A model generated the notes under the pieces. It was not told the DNA's origin, did not search any database, and saw only the letters and a list, made by a program, of their open reading frames with translations. Source: an uncultured Flavihumibacter sp. (lineage in GTDB: Bacteria > Bacteroidota > Bacteroidia > Chitinophagales > Chitinophagaceae). Taken from it: a stretch of DNA of 27,167 bases. Location: positions 1-27,167 of the forward strand of contig CAMLRX010000062.1 in NCBI GenBank assembly GCA_946482545.1. Reading direction: 5' to 3'. The position numbers and the translations under genes were made by a program. This document shows, one piece after another, positions 7,881-15,044 of the stretch (within the stretch, counting starts at the first letter, position 1; every line of letters starts with the position of its first letter).

Positions 7881-8802
7881 CGGGAGAAGCATAATATACA
7901 CGTAAAGAATCTTTCACCCTGGCCGTATCTGTAACGGGTACGGCCAGACTAAGATATACAATGGAAGTAGCAGAGTCCATAGCCTGGATTTGAACCGGGA
8001 TGCCATAACTTTTTAATTGCTGGTACCTTTTTTCTGCTGCCGGGCGTGGCGCGGTTCGGATCACAAACTTCCATTGTCCGGCCGATGTTGTCGTTGTAAC
8101 AGGAGGAGCAACCTCGGGAGCAGGCGTATTCAGTCCGGTCGTGGAGGTATCCTGTAAAGAATTGCTGGAAACGGCGGTGGAATCAGGTTCAGTTATAACA
8201 GATGAGTCCGCGTTATTGGGAGCAGCAGACAATAAAGAGTCTTCAGGTGTTTTGCCTGAAAGATTCTGGGCCTCGTATTGCTTGTAAAAGAAATACCCCC
8301 CCCAGCCGATCAGGCCTATCCCCGCAATGATGGCGATGCCCACTACCAATGTGCGCATGGTGCTGCGGGAGGGTGTTTCGCTGTAGTATTCTTTTTCGTG
8401 TACGGCCACAGGTTTTTCAACCAGCGTGGTCTTCACTTCTTCAATGCGTGCATGAACAGGGGAGCCCTGCACAAAATCGTAACTGCCATCCCTGTTTTTA
8501 GTAAGGGTACCTATGCCTTCGAGGAAGCAGGGTTTACCGATGTTGATGAATTCTTTGATATCAATGAGGTAGGAGTCCAGATCAGCTTCGGCAAGGGTAC
8601 GCATTTTGCCGGTATGGGATTTTACGAAATCGATGAGTTCAGGTTCAAAGGATTTTACGCCGCCGGGTGCGAACTGCACAGTGCCCGAGGCAGGGGATTT
8701 TTCTTCCGGAACCTGTCCTTCAAACTGAAAGGTGCCGATGCCCGGTAATGAAAGTTGCTTATACTGGTAAAGGTATTGGGCCAGGAGTAACGGTAGTTTC
8801 AA
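7864..8802 (-). CDS. HU-CCDC81 / SPOR single-pass membrane protein
   Basis: The 312-residue protein has three parts. Residues 1-130 contain two HU-like units of the bacterial HU-CCDC81 type, with the GIGTF and GIGTL turns (LSLPGIGTFQFEG near 18-30; INIGKPCFLEGIGTLTKN near 91-108). A membrane helix follows at about 148-170 (LVVGIAIIAGIGLIGWGGYFF). A Ser/Thr/Pro-rich linker leads to a C-terminal SPOR domain (about 240-312, from WKFVIRTAPRPAAEKRYQQL). SPOR domains bind denuded peptidoglycan in the periplasm, while the HU part should be cytosolic. The start is TTG at 8802: an in-frame stop lies at 8806-8808 and there is no internal Met before about residue 67. A G8 tract encodes part of the membrane helix. 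Confidence 0.82.
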   Translation of the reverse strand: MKLPLLLAQYLYQYKQLSLPGIGTFQFEGQVPEEKSPASGTVQFAPGGVKSFEPELIDFVKSHTGKMRTLAEADLDSYLIDIKEFINIGKPCFLEGIGTLTKNRDGSYDFVQGSPVHARIEEVKTTLVEKPVAVHEKEYYSETPSRSTMRTLVVGIAIIAGIGLIGWGGYFFYKQYEAQNLSGKTPEDSLLSAAPNNADSSVITEPDSTAVSSNSLQDTSTTGLNTPAPEVAPPVTTTTSAGQWKFVIRTAPRPAAEKRYQQLKSYGIPVQIQAMDSATSIVYLSLAVPVTDTARVKDSLRVYYASPVRIIK

Positions 8803-8854
8803 AATCTATTGGTTTTCACACAATGTACGTATTTTATGAGAAAACACATAGTCG

Positions 8855-8862
8855 TACCTTTG
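8855..8862 (+). promoter_or_regulatory. -7 element for the small membrane protein gene
   Basis: TACCTTTG exact match, 15 bases before ATG 8878. A TTTT stretch sits near the ideal -33 spacing but no clear TTG. It argues for the 8878 start over an upstream ATG at 8836, which would lie before the predicted transcript start. Confidence 0.5.
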
Positions 8863-8877
8863 CTCCAAACAGCCGCT

Positions 8878-9180
8878 ATGTTGACCGAAGAAGAAAAGAC
8901 TTTCCTGGAATATTGGGAGAAGAACCGCGATAAAGAAAAGAAGTGGACCAGGCAATTGATGTTCGGGCTTCCGCTTGGACTGATCTTCGGTTTGCCCATT
9001 ATCCTCAATTATCTTTCCGGATGGTACAAGCGCGCCAATATGGTGGGTAACTCCCAATTCAATCCCAATATCCTAATTGTGGCAGTGCTTATCATCGCCG
9101 TATTCGTGGCTATTTTCTATAAAAGACAACGTTGGGAACAGTTGGAACAACGCTACCATGAGTTGAAGAACCGCGAATAA
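8878..9180 (+). CDS. Small two-helix membrane protein, function unknown
   Basis: This 100-residue protein is not a family I can name. The N-terminus (LTEEEKTFLEYWEKNRDKEK) is charged and helical, followed by a hydrophobic helix at about 27-46, a short hydrophilic loop (about 47-63), a second helix at about 64-82, and a basic, coiled tail (RQRWEQLEQRYHELKNRE). Both ends should be cytosolic. The frame is open upstream to an earlier ATG (8836), but the -7 element at 8855 favours ATG 8878. It is transcribed divergently from the HU/SPOR gene, whose start lies 75 bases away, and ends 10 bases from the convergent thioredoxin-like gene. Coding character is convincing, function is not known. Confidence 0.7.
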   Translation: MLTEEEKTFLEYWEKNRDKEKKWTRQLMFGLPLGLIFGLPIILNYLSGWYKRANMVGNSQFNPNILIVAVLIIAVFVAIFYKRQRWEQLEQRYHELKNRE

Positions 9181-9190
9181 CTCAGTATGA

Positions 9191-9805
9191 TCAGCCTTTC
9201 ACGCGTTTGATGCCGCAACCTACGGAACGACTGTTGGTAACGGAAACCGGTGTTCCTTTCACGAGTTCATCGATGGCCGTTTTCAGGTGTTCCCGTTTGA
9301 TGTTTTCCGGATCTGCAGGCGAATCATCAATAGCGCCGTGGTAAACCAGTTTGGATTCCTTATCGAAAAGATAACACTCGGGTGTACGCGAAGCGCCGAA
9401 GGCATCGGCCAGCTTGGAACCTTCGTCCAGCACATAATTCCAGTCGTACCCTTGTTCAGTTGCATACGCTTTCATCGCTTCAAAGGAATCATCGGAACTT
9501 CTGCTGCCTTCATTGGAGTTCACCAGTAAGATACCGATGTTATTGGCTTTGGCATGAGCGGCGATCGCTTTGGTGCGCTCCTGGTTCTTGATTACATAAG
9601 GGCAGGTATTGCAGGTGAACATCACGAGCAGGCCTTTTTTTCCCATTAAATCGTTCATGGAAACACGCTTCTGCTGAAGGTTTTTCATCCTGTAATCGGG
9701 GAGTGGCGCCTTGGCTCCAATTGGAAGCGGGTCCAGGGTGACACGGAAACTGGTAGCTGCGATCACTACGAGCGCAAGCATTGTTATGCGGAGAAGACTT
9801 TTCAT
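9191..9805 (-). CDS. Exported thioredoxin-fold protein (PRX-like, CxxC)
   Basis: The 204-residue protein has a signal peptide (residues 1-19, IVLALVV-type core) and a thioredoxin fold. The motif VMFTCNTCPYVIK places the redox pair at Cys65 and Cys68; CxxC followed by Pro-Tyr-Val is typical of the peroxiredoxin-like TlpA/AhpC relatives (PRX_like1 type). The cis-Pro region is SRTPECYLF and the C-terminal part (HGAIDDSPADPENIKREHL) is family-typical. A lone Cys in SRSVGCGIKR near the end could be a further redox residue. It probably acts in periplasmic thiol redox or peroxide defence; the partner is unknown. ATG 9805 is preferred over a TTG eight codons upstream because it puts the signal peptide at the start. 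Confidence 0.85.
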   Translation of the reverse strand: MKSLLRITMLALVVIAATSFRVTLDPLPIGAKAPLPDYRMKNLQQKRVSMNDLMGKKGLLVMFTCNTCPYVIKNQERTKAIAAHAKANNIGILLVNSNEGSRSSDDSFEAMKAYATEQGYDWNYVLDEGSKLADAFGASRTPECYLFDKESKLVYHGAIDDSPADPENIKREHLKTAIDELVKGTPVSVTNSRSVGCGIKRVKG

Positions 9806-9856
9806 AGCTGATGTATTTAGGTGAACCAATCCTTAAATTTCTGAAAAAAATACCGA

Positions 9857-10819
9857 TCATCCCGCAACAGGCTTTTCATTTTTAACTCTTTCTTCAGATT
9901 GCTGGCGCAGATAGGTGAGGCTGACGTTCAATTCGAACCCGATCAGCAGGATGAGTGAATTGATGAAGATGAACAGCATCAGGATGATGATGGTGCCGAT
10001 GGAACCGTATATCTTATTGAAATTGTTGAAGTTGTTGACCCAGAAGGAGAACAGGTAAGTGGTGGCGATAATCAGGAAAGTGGCCAGCACAGTTCCGGGA
10101 GAGATCAGTTTCCAGCGCTTGTGCACGGAAGGACCGTATTTGTAAATAAACGCAATGCTGTAAAAAAAAAGCGCCATGATCACGACCCAGCGGATCAGCT
10201 TGATGAGGAAGCGCACCGCGAAGGTATCCTGTTTGAAATATTGCAGAATGTATTCCAGTATCTTTCCCTGGGTAATCAGCACCACGATGGTGGCTATTAC
10301 CAGTAAAATAAACAGTGCGGTCAGTTTAATGGCCATCCAGCGGTAGGAAAAGAAGTTCCGCTTTCTAACCGGGATCAGCGACCGGTCGAAGGAGCGCATG
10401 ATGCCGATCATGGCATTGCTGGCGTAGAAAACGGCCAGCAGGAAACCGAAGGAGAGGAGGCCGCTCCGGGGTGTGTTCAGAAAGTCGTTGATGAAATCCC
10501 GTACCAGCGTATAGGTATTGTAGTTAGGCGTGATGTCTCTTGCCAGCACCAGTAGTTCTTCCGTGAATTGTTTGGATACCGGAAGGTAGGGCACCAGTGT
10601 GAAAAGGAAGATGCAGGAAGCCGGGATGGCCATGAGAAAGTTGAAAGAAATAGCGGCGGCACGTTCATTCAAACCAACTTTTTTTACCTGTTTGAGGAAG
10701 AACCGCGCCACATCATACAGCGGCAGGCCCTGGAAGCCGGGCACATGGATATGTTTGCTTTTCTCCCGGATGAAGCGCAACGGGGCAAGGTTCCATATTA
10801 TCCTTTCCAGTTTGGTCAT
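9857..10819 (-). CDS. YihY/BrkB-family inner-membrane protein
   Basis: The 320-residue integral membrane protein has about six helices (roughly 57-77, 119-140, 163-185, 203-225, 238-258, 270-297). It contains the conserved family segments NERAAAISFNFLMAIPAS at the first helix and YGSIGTIIILMLFIFINS leading to LLIGFELN at the last. The family was once called RNase BN in error and is better described as an uncharacterised transporter-like protein. The ATG lies two bases past the mltG stop, so the two form an operon. An A9 (T9 in the coding strand) run at 10162-10170 lies in a membrane helix. The basic C-terminal tail is cytosolic. Confidence 0.88.
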   Translation of the reverse strand: MTKLERIIWNLAPLRFIREKSKHIHVPGFQGLPLYDVARFFLKQVKKVGLNERAAAISFNFLMAIPASCIFLFTLVPYLPVSKQFTEELLVLARDITPNYNTYTLVRDFINDFLNTPRSGLLSFGFLLAVFYASNAMIGIMRSFDRSLIPVRKRNFFSYRWMAIKLTALFILLVIATIVVLITQGKILEYILQYFKQDTFAVRFLIKLIRWVVIMALFFYSIAFIYKYGPSVHKRWKLISPGTVLATFLIIATTYLFSFWVNNFNNFNKIYGSIGTIIILMLFIFINSLILLIGFELNVSLTYLRQQSEERVKNEKPVAG

Positions 10820-10821
10820 GC

Positions 10822-11871
10822 CTATTTGCCTAAGCTGGTATCTGCTTTTTGCTGACGTTTCATGAACAGACTATCAAGTGCTTTCTGGTATTCCTTCGCG
10901 TATTTGAGGTGTGTGGCGTAATCGGCAGCGAATACATGTGTGCCGTTGAATTGACTGCTGGCCACAAAGTAAATGTATTTTGTTTCAGGGGCGTTCAGTA
11001 CTTCATCAATGGTGATGGACGAAGGGGTGCAGATGGGGCCAGGCGGCAATCCCTTCACCCGGTAGGTATTGTAGGGGGAAGAAACGGTGAGGTGTTTCTG
11101 GTAGATGCGCTTCAGTGTAAAGTCCTGCAATGCGAATTTTACAGTGGGATCGGCCTGCAATGGCATACCGATCTTTATGCGGTTGAGGTAAACGCTGGCC
11201 ACATTTCCCTTTTCGGCCCGGTTATTTGTTTCTTCTTCCACAATAGAAGCCACGGTGTACACCTGTGCGGGCGTTAAGCCTTTGGCGGCGGCTTTCGCCT
11301 TTCGTTCTTCATTCCAGAACTCCTTATGCCTTTTAACCAGTTTAGAGAAGATCATGGCCGGATCGCTGTTCCAGTAATACGTATATGTATCGGGTATCAC
11401 CAGGCTGATTGCGGTCGCTGAATCCAGTCCGTGTTCCGAAAGAAATTCCCGGGAGTACATGGTTTCCAGAAAAGCGGCGGAATCACATTCAAATTTATTG
11501 CCCACCATCTGCGCAAGTTGTTTGCCGGTGCGCACTTTATTGATCACGAGGTTTACCGGTGTTTGCTGGCCCGAACGCAGTTTCCGCACCAGTTGAAAGG
11601 TATTCATGCCGGAAGGGACCTCGTATTTACCCGGTTTGATTTGTTTCCAGTAATCAAGCCGGTCTGCGAACAGGTTGAAGAGCCAGGGCTGACGCAGCAC
11701 CGAGTCTTTCTTCAGAATACTAAGCACCGCTTCTTTGCTGTTCGTTCCGGTGGGGATGTACACGAATTTCTTTTTGCCTTCAAAGGATGTAGTCCGGGCA
11801 TTGAAGAAATAGGCCGCAATGGCCGCTCCGGCAAGCATTACAACAATCGTAACAAGGAAGGCTTTTTTCAT
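10822..11871 (-). CDS. mltG: Endolytic peptidoglycan transglycosylase MltG
   Basis: The 349-residue protein has one N-terminal membrane helix (residues 4-23) and a periplasmic YceG-like domain. Its active-site block is TVASIVEEETNNRAEKGNVA, then YLNRIKIGMPLQADPTVKFA; the conserved catalytic Glu is residue 212. MltG cleaves nascent glycan strands and is thought to set their length. The upstream LysM-like region (about 105-150) is also present. The frame runs upstream to a TTG at 11910 inside the secG terminator; ATG 11871 directly precedes the membrane helix and is the better start. The brkB-family gene follows at two bases. The A-rich region between the terminator and ATG probably holds its promoter, but I see no exact TAnnTTTG there. 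Confidence 0.93.
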   Translation of the reverse strand: MKKAFLVTIVVMLAGAAIAAYFFNARTTSFEGKKKFVYIPTGTNSKEAVLSILKKDSVLRQPWLFNLFADRLDYWKQIKPGKYEVPSGMNTFQLVRKLRSGQQTPVNLVINKVRTGKQLAQMVGNKFECDSAAFLETMYSREFLSEHGLDSATAISLVIPDTYTYYWNSDPAMIFSKLVKRHKEFWNEERKAKAAAKGLTPAQVYTVASIVEEETNNRAEKGNVASVYLNRIKIGMPLQADPTVKFALQDFTLKRIYQKHLTVSSPYNTYRVKGLPPGPICTPSSITIDEVLNAPETKYIYFVASSQFNGTHVFAADYATHLKYAKEYQKALDSLFMKRQQKADTSLGK

Positions 11872-11904
11872 CCGATGGTTTTTCTTTTTGTGCGGGAACA
11901 AAAT

Positions 11905-11936
11905 AAACAAAAAACCCTGTCTGTGCGACAGGGTTC
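11905..11936 (-). terminator. Rho-independent terminator of the miaB-secG operon
   Basis: Minus strand: a 9-bp perfect stem AACCCTGTC (11935-11927), loop of five bases (11926-11922), GACAGGGTT (11921-11913), then TTTT. It lies 22 bases past the secG stop and before the mltG start. Confidence 0.88.
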
Positions 11937-11957
11937 TTCTATTTCAAAAAGAAATAA

Positions 11958-12323
11958 TTACTTTTTAATGGAATCCGCTCCGGGAAGGGTAGTTGTTCCG
12001 GCCGGGTTGGTATTGGCAGGACCAGGTGTTACCGGAGTTGTGGTGTTTACCGGGTTGGTATTCAGTTTATCCAGTACATTGCTGCCACCTTTGGAACCTG
12101 AGTTGATGAACAATGCGGAGAGGATACAAAGCAGTCCTACCACAACGGCGAAAATCCAGGTACCTTTTTCCAATACGTCGGTGGTTTGTTTAACGCCCAT
12201 GAACTGGTTGCTGAAACCGGCGATGTTACCGGCCAGTCCGCCACCTTTGGGGTTTTGTACCAGTACAAAGAATGCGAGCGCCACGGAAGCAATGATAATC
12301 AGTATCAGAAAAAGCAGGTTCAT
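11958..12323 (-). CDS. secG: Preprotein translocase subunit SecG
   Basis: The 121-residue protein has two membrane helices (residues about 2-22 and 55-75) separated by the SecG loop VQNPKGGGLAGNIAG, followed by the GVKQTTDVLEKGTW segment before helix two. SecG is the small accessory subunit of the SecYEG channel. A Pro/Thr/Asn-rich tail of about 40 residues after helix two is low complexity, as often in this phylum. Its ATG overlaps the stop of the preceding acidic TPR-like gene in an ATGA arrangement, so translation is probably coupled. A clean terminator follows, ending the operon. Confidence 0.93.
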   Translation of the reverse strand: MNLLFLILIIIASVALAFFVLVQNPKGGGLAGNIAGFSNQFMGVKQTTDVLEKGTWIFAVVVGLLCILSALFINSGSKGGSNVLDKLNTNPVNTTTPVTPGPANTNPAGTTTLPGADSIKK

Positions 12324-13249
12324 GACAATAATTTGTTTAAATCTTCAATAAGAGACGCAAAATAAGTGGATTTGGCGGGATTCTGCAAACTTAATTTGCG
12401 GTACATTTCAATGGCCTTGTCGTATCTTTTTTGTTTCACCAGCACATCGGCCATGGCTTCGGTGGTGATTTCGGTACCGGCGATGGAATGGGCGGCGATG
12501 TTCTGGATGTTCTGATTTGTGGCATCGTCAATATCGGCGGCGCTTTCCGAGGCGGGAATGCGCTTCATCGTTTTCAGCCACTCGGTGAATTTCTTCAGTT
12601 GCCTTCCCATCTGGTCCTTATTAAGGTCGTCGTTCCTCAGTTGTATACCCTGGGAAGCGAAATAGTCTATGCTGTGATAAGGATCAACGGGGATCGCGGT
12701 ATCGTCGGGAATGGTAGCCTGAAGCGGACCGGCTTTCAATGCCGCAATCGTTTGGTCTAGTCCATCATCCGTTGGCAATGGAATATCCTGTTGTAATCGT
12801 GGATCGGCCAGTTCTTCTTCTTCTAAAGCCGGCTCCTCCGGTTCATCGTGAATGGCTGCTTCGGTCCAGGTAGAAGGCTGCGGATCAGATACGGCTTGCG
12901 CGGCGGGAATTTCTTCTATAACCGGCTCCTCCTGGGAAACTTCAGTTTGTTCGTTCTCCTCATACAAATTGTCTTCTTCCTCTTCCACCACCTCATCGTT
13001 GTACGAAATACCATCGTGTAGCACATATTGCAGCCAATGGACATCGGGCATATAAACAGCGGCCATTTTCTGCCTTTCTTCCACTTGCGGGAGGTTATTT
13101 TCAAGCGCCTTCCGCGCGAGCAGGAAACGTGTGAGGGGGAAATAAGGATAATCCTTCACCAGGTCTTCCAATTGCTGCATGCTGGTTTCTGCCAGCGATT
13201 TTTTGCGCAGCAGTCGATAGACCATTTCATCAACGGCGGTTTGCATCAT
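12320..13249 (-). CDS. Acidic TPR-like protein, function unknown
   Basis: The 309-residue protein is not a named family I recognise. The N-terminal third (residues about 8-80) is helical and positively mixed, with a possible TPR-like hairpin (DLVKDYPYFPLTRFLLARKA). The middle (about 85-180) is very acidic and low in order, with runs such as VVEEEEDNLYEENEQ and EEPALEEEELADP. The C-terminal part (about 260-305) looks like one or two TPR helices (ADVLVKQKRYDKAIEMYRKL). No signal peptide, so probably cytosolic. It lies between lptE and secG with an ATGA overlap to secG. ATG 13249 is chosen over TTG 13255. The same neighbourhood recurs in relatives, suggesting a role linked to envelope assembly, by inference only. 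Confidence 0.75.
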   Translation of the reverse strand: MMQTAVDEMVYRLLRKKSLAETSMQQLEDLVKDYPYFPLTRFLLARKALENNLPQVEERQKMAAVYMPDVHWLQYVLHDGISYNDEVVEEEEDNLYEENEQTEVSQEEPVIEEIPAAQAVSDPQPSTWTEAAIHDEPEEPALEEEELADPRLQQDIPLPTDDGLDQTIAALKAGPLQATIPDDTAIPVDPYHSIDYFASQGIQLRNDDLNKDQMGRQLKKFTEWLKTMKRIPASESAADIDDATNQNIQNIAAHSIAGTEITTEAMADVLVKQKRYDKAIEMYRKLSLQNPAKSTYFASLIEDLNKLLS

Positions 13250-13252
13250 AAT

Positions 13253-13260
13253 CAAACTTA
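13253..13260 (-). promoter_or_regulatory. Possible internal -7 element before the TPR-like gene
   Basis: Minus strand TAAGTTTG, a TAnnTTTG match, sits only 3 bases from ATG 13249 with no -33 element at 19 bases. If active, it would give a nearly leaderless transcript; it may be a chance match. Confidence 0.25.
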
Positions 13261-13267
13261 CAGAAAC

Positions 13268-13774
13268 TTACCAGTTAGAGAAGATTTTATTGAAAATTTC
13301 GTCGGTCAGGTTTTTGAGGATATCCTCTCTCAACTGAGCCTCTGCCTGGGAAAGGGAAAGGTTCGCGGAGAAGTCGAAGCTGCGACTGATGTCGCTTTCC
13401 GTATCCTTGTTGTTCACGTTGTCCCGGAGCTCCAGATGAAACGTAACGTTCAGCCTGTTCACAGAAGCCTGTTGCTGGGAAACACCGGTGGTGATGACGT
13501 CATAACCGGTGATCTGCCCGGAGATGACATAATGCGCGTCATCATTATTGGTCTGGATCAGCCTGGTCTGGTTTACGATCTTCTGGCGCAGTCTGTCCGT
13601 CAGTTGCGGCGATAATGTGGGATTGATGTACCTGGCCTTGTTTTCAAGATAATTCACCTTTACCGTTTTTATTTCCGGCGGAATGGAAACGTCCTTGAAA
13701 GTATAGCACCCCGGCAGCAGCCAAAGTATGCCGATGATGGCCAGGAAGCGTGTAAAAACAGATGTCCTATTCAT
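13268..13774 (-). CDS. lptE: LptE-family LPS-assembly lipoprotein
   Basis: The 168-residue lipoprotein has a signal peptide with lipobox LPGC (Cys23), followed by YTFKDVSIPPEIKTVKVNYL, the characteristic start of the Bacteroidota LptE (LptE/RlpB-like) domain. It continues with LSPQLTDRLRQKIVNQTRLI and a beta segment (AHYVISGQITGYDV). LptE plugs the LptD barrel and helps insert lipopolysaccharide in the outer membrane. ATG 13774 overlaps the last codons of the sigma-54 activator by 8 bases, implying coupled translation. An upstream extension of 22 codons would precede the signal peptide and is rejected. The protein is about the usual length. Confidence 0.88.
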   Translation of the reverse strand: MNRTSVFTRFLAIIGILWLLPGCYTFKDVSIPPEIKTVKVNYLENKARYINPTLSPQLTDRLRQKIVNQTRLIQTNNDDAHYVISGQITGYDVITTGVSQQQASVNRLNVTFHLELRDNVNNKDTESDISRSFDFSANLSLSQAEAQLREDILKNLTDEIFNKIFSNW

Positions 13775-15026
13775 TGATATCGTACTCTTTGAGTTTTCTG
13801 TAAAGTGTTCTTTCGCTGATGCCCAGGTCTGTGGCGGCATCTTTCCGTTTTCCTTTGTGTTTTTTCAATGCGCGCACGATCAGTTCTTTTTCTTTGTCCA
13901 TGATATTGAGTGATTCTTCCACTTCTTCATGGTGGTGAATATCATGTTCGTTGTGCAGGATCACCGGTTGGGCCGTGGTTGGCATTTGCTGTACGGGCTG
14001 CACCAGTGCCGGGGGCGGGAACATTTCCGTTGTTTTCAACTCTTTCAGTTCGTTGATGATGCCGGGATGTTGCGCGGCCACTTGTGGGTTCTGCAAAATC
14101 TCGAGGAACATCTTTTTGAGTTCCGTTACATCTTTCTTCATATCGAAGAACAGCTTGTACAGGATTTCTCTTTCGTTGGAAAAATCGTTTCCGCTAAAGC
14201 CCTGATGCTGATTCCCGGCCAGTACCGGCATGTTCGTGTGGTGCGTACCATCGGGCAGGAACCTGCTCAATTCCTGCGCACCTACATGCTTATCCTGCGC
14301 CAGCACCGATATCTGCTCCGCAATATTCTTCAGTTCCCGCACATTTCCGCGCCAGGGATAGTTAATTAACATATTTCTTGCTTCCTCGTCCAGTTGAACG
14401 GGAGAAGTTTTGTAGCGTTCCGCGAAGTCCACGGCGAATTTTCTGAACAGGAGCATCACGTCTTCCTTGCGGTCGCGGAGGGAAGGCACCCTGATGGGCA
14501 CGGTGCTTAACCGGTAGTAGAGGTCCTCACGGAATTTCCCCTGCCTTGTGCCTTCCAGCAATTCGCGGTTGGTGGCGGCGATCACACGCACATCGGTTTT
14601 CTGCACTTTGGAAGAGCCCACGCGGATGAACTCACCAGTTTCGAGTACGCGGAGCAAACGTGCCTGCGTGCCCAGCGGCATTTCGCCGATTTCATCCAGG
14701 AAAATCGTACCGCCGTTCACGGTTTCAAAATAACCTTTCCGGGCGTCCACGGCTCCGGTGAAGGAACCTTTTTCGTGACCGAAAAGTTCTGAATCTATGG
14801 TGCCTTCAGGAATAGCCCCGCAGTTCACGGCAATAAAAGGGTTGTGCTTCCTGGCCGAGAGTGCGTGAATGATTTGTGAGAACACTTCTTTACCCACACC
14901 GCTTTCCCCCACAATCAATACGGTAAGGTCGGTATTGGCCACCTGGGCGGCCACCTGCAGCGCGTAATTGAGGGCCGGCGAGTTCCCGATAATGCCGAAT
15001 CTGTTCTTTATGCTTTGTAAATCCAT
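13767..15026 (-). CDS. Sigma-54 interaction AAA+ / Fis-type transcriptional activator
   Basis: The 419-residue protein has a central AAA+ domain at about residues 10-235 and no N-terminal receiver or GAF domain. Visible motifs: Walker A GESGVGKE (40-47), sigma-54 contact loop GSFTGA (87-92), Walker B GGTIFLDEIGEMP (105-117) and FREDLYYRLSTVPIRVPSLRD with sensor/arginine-finger residues. A long linker follows (Gln/His/Met-rich, about 245-365), then a Fis-type HTH (LIVRALKKHKGKRKDAATDL to the end, about 380-419). The normal loop is GAFTGA; Ser at the second place is common in Bacteroidota. It has no sensor of its own, so control may be by abundance or a partner. It lies 18 bases after miaB and overlaps lptE. 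Confidence 0.9.
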   Translation of the reverse strand: MDLQSIKNRFGIIGNSPALNYALQVAAQVANTDLTVLIVGESGVGKEVFSQIIHALSARKHNPFIAVNCGAIPEGTIDSELFGHEKGSFTGAVDARKGYFETVNGGTIFLDEIGEMPLGTQARLLRVLETGEFIRVGSSKVQKTDVRVIAATNRELLEGTRQGKFREDLYYRLSTVPIRVPSLRDRKEDVMLLFRKFAVDFAERYKTSPVQLDEEARNMLINYPWRGNVRELKNIAEQISVLAQDKHVGAQELSRFLPDGTHHTNMPVLAGNQHQGFSGNDFSNEREILYKLFFDMKKDVTELKKMFLEILQNPQVAAQHPGIINELKELKTTEMFPPPALVQPVQQMPTTAQPVILHNEHDIHHHEEVEESLNIMDKEKELIVRALKKHKGKRKDAATDLGISERTLYRKLKEYDINE

Positions 15027-15044
15027 TGGTATGTTTCCGTTTTA

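Noticed and set aside
10162..10170. A9 run in the brkB-family gene as a phase-variable tract
   Set aside because: Phe-Phe codons in a membrane helix easily give T-runs in this A/T-tolerant position; no other sign of variation.
11431..12351. 306-codon plus-strand open frame across mltG and secG
   Set aside because: It runs through the secG terminator and is antisense to two well-identified genes; no recognisable protein.
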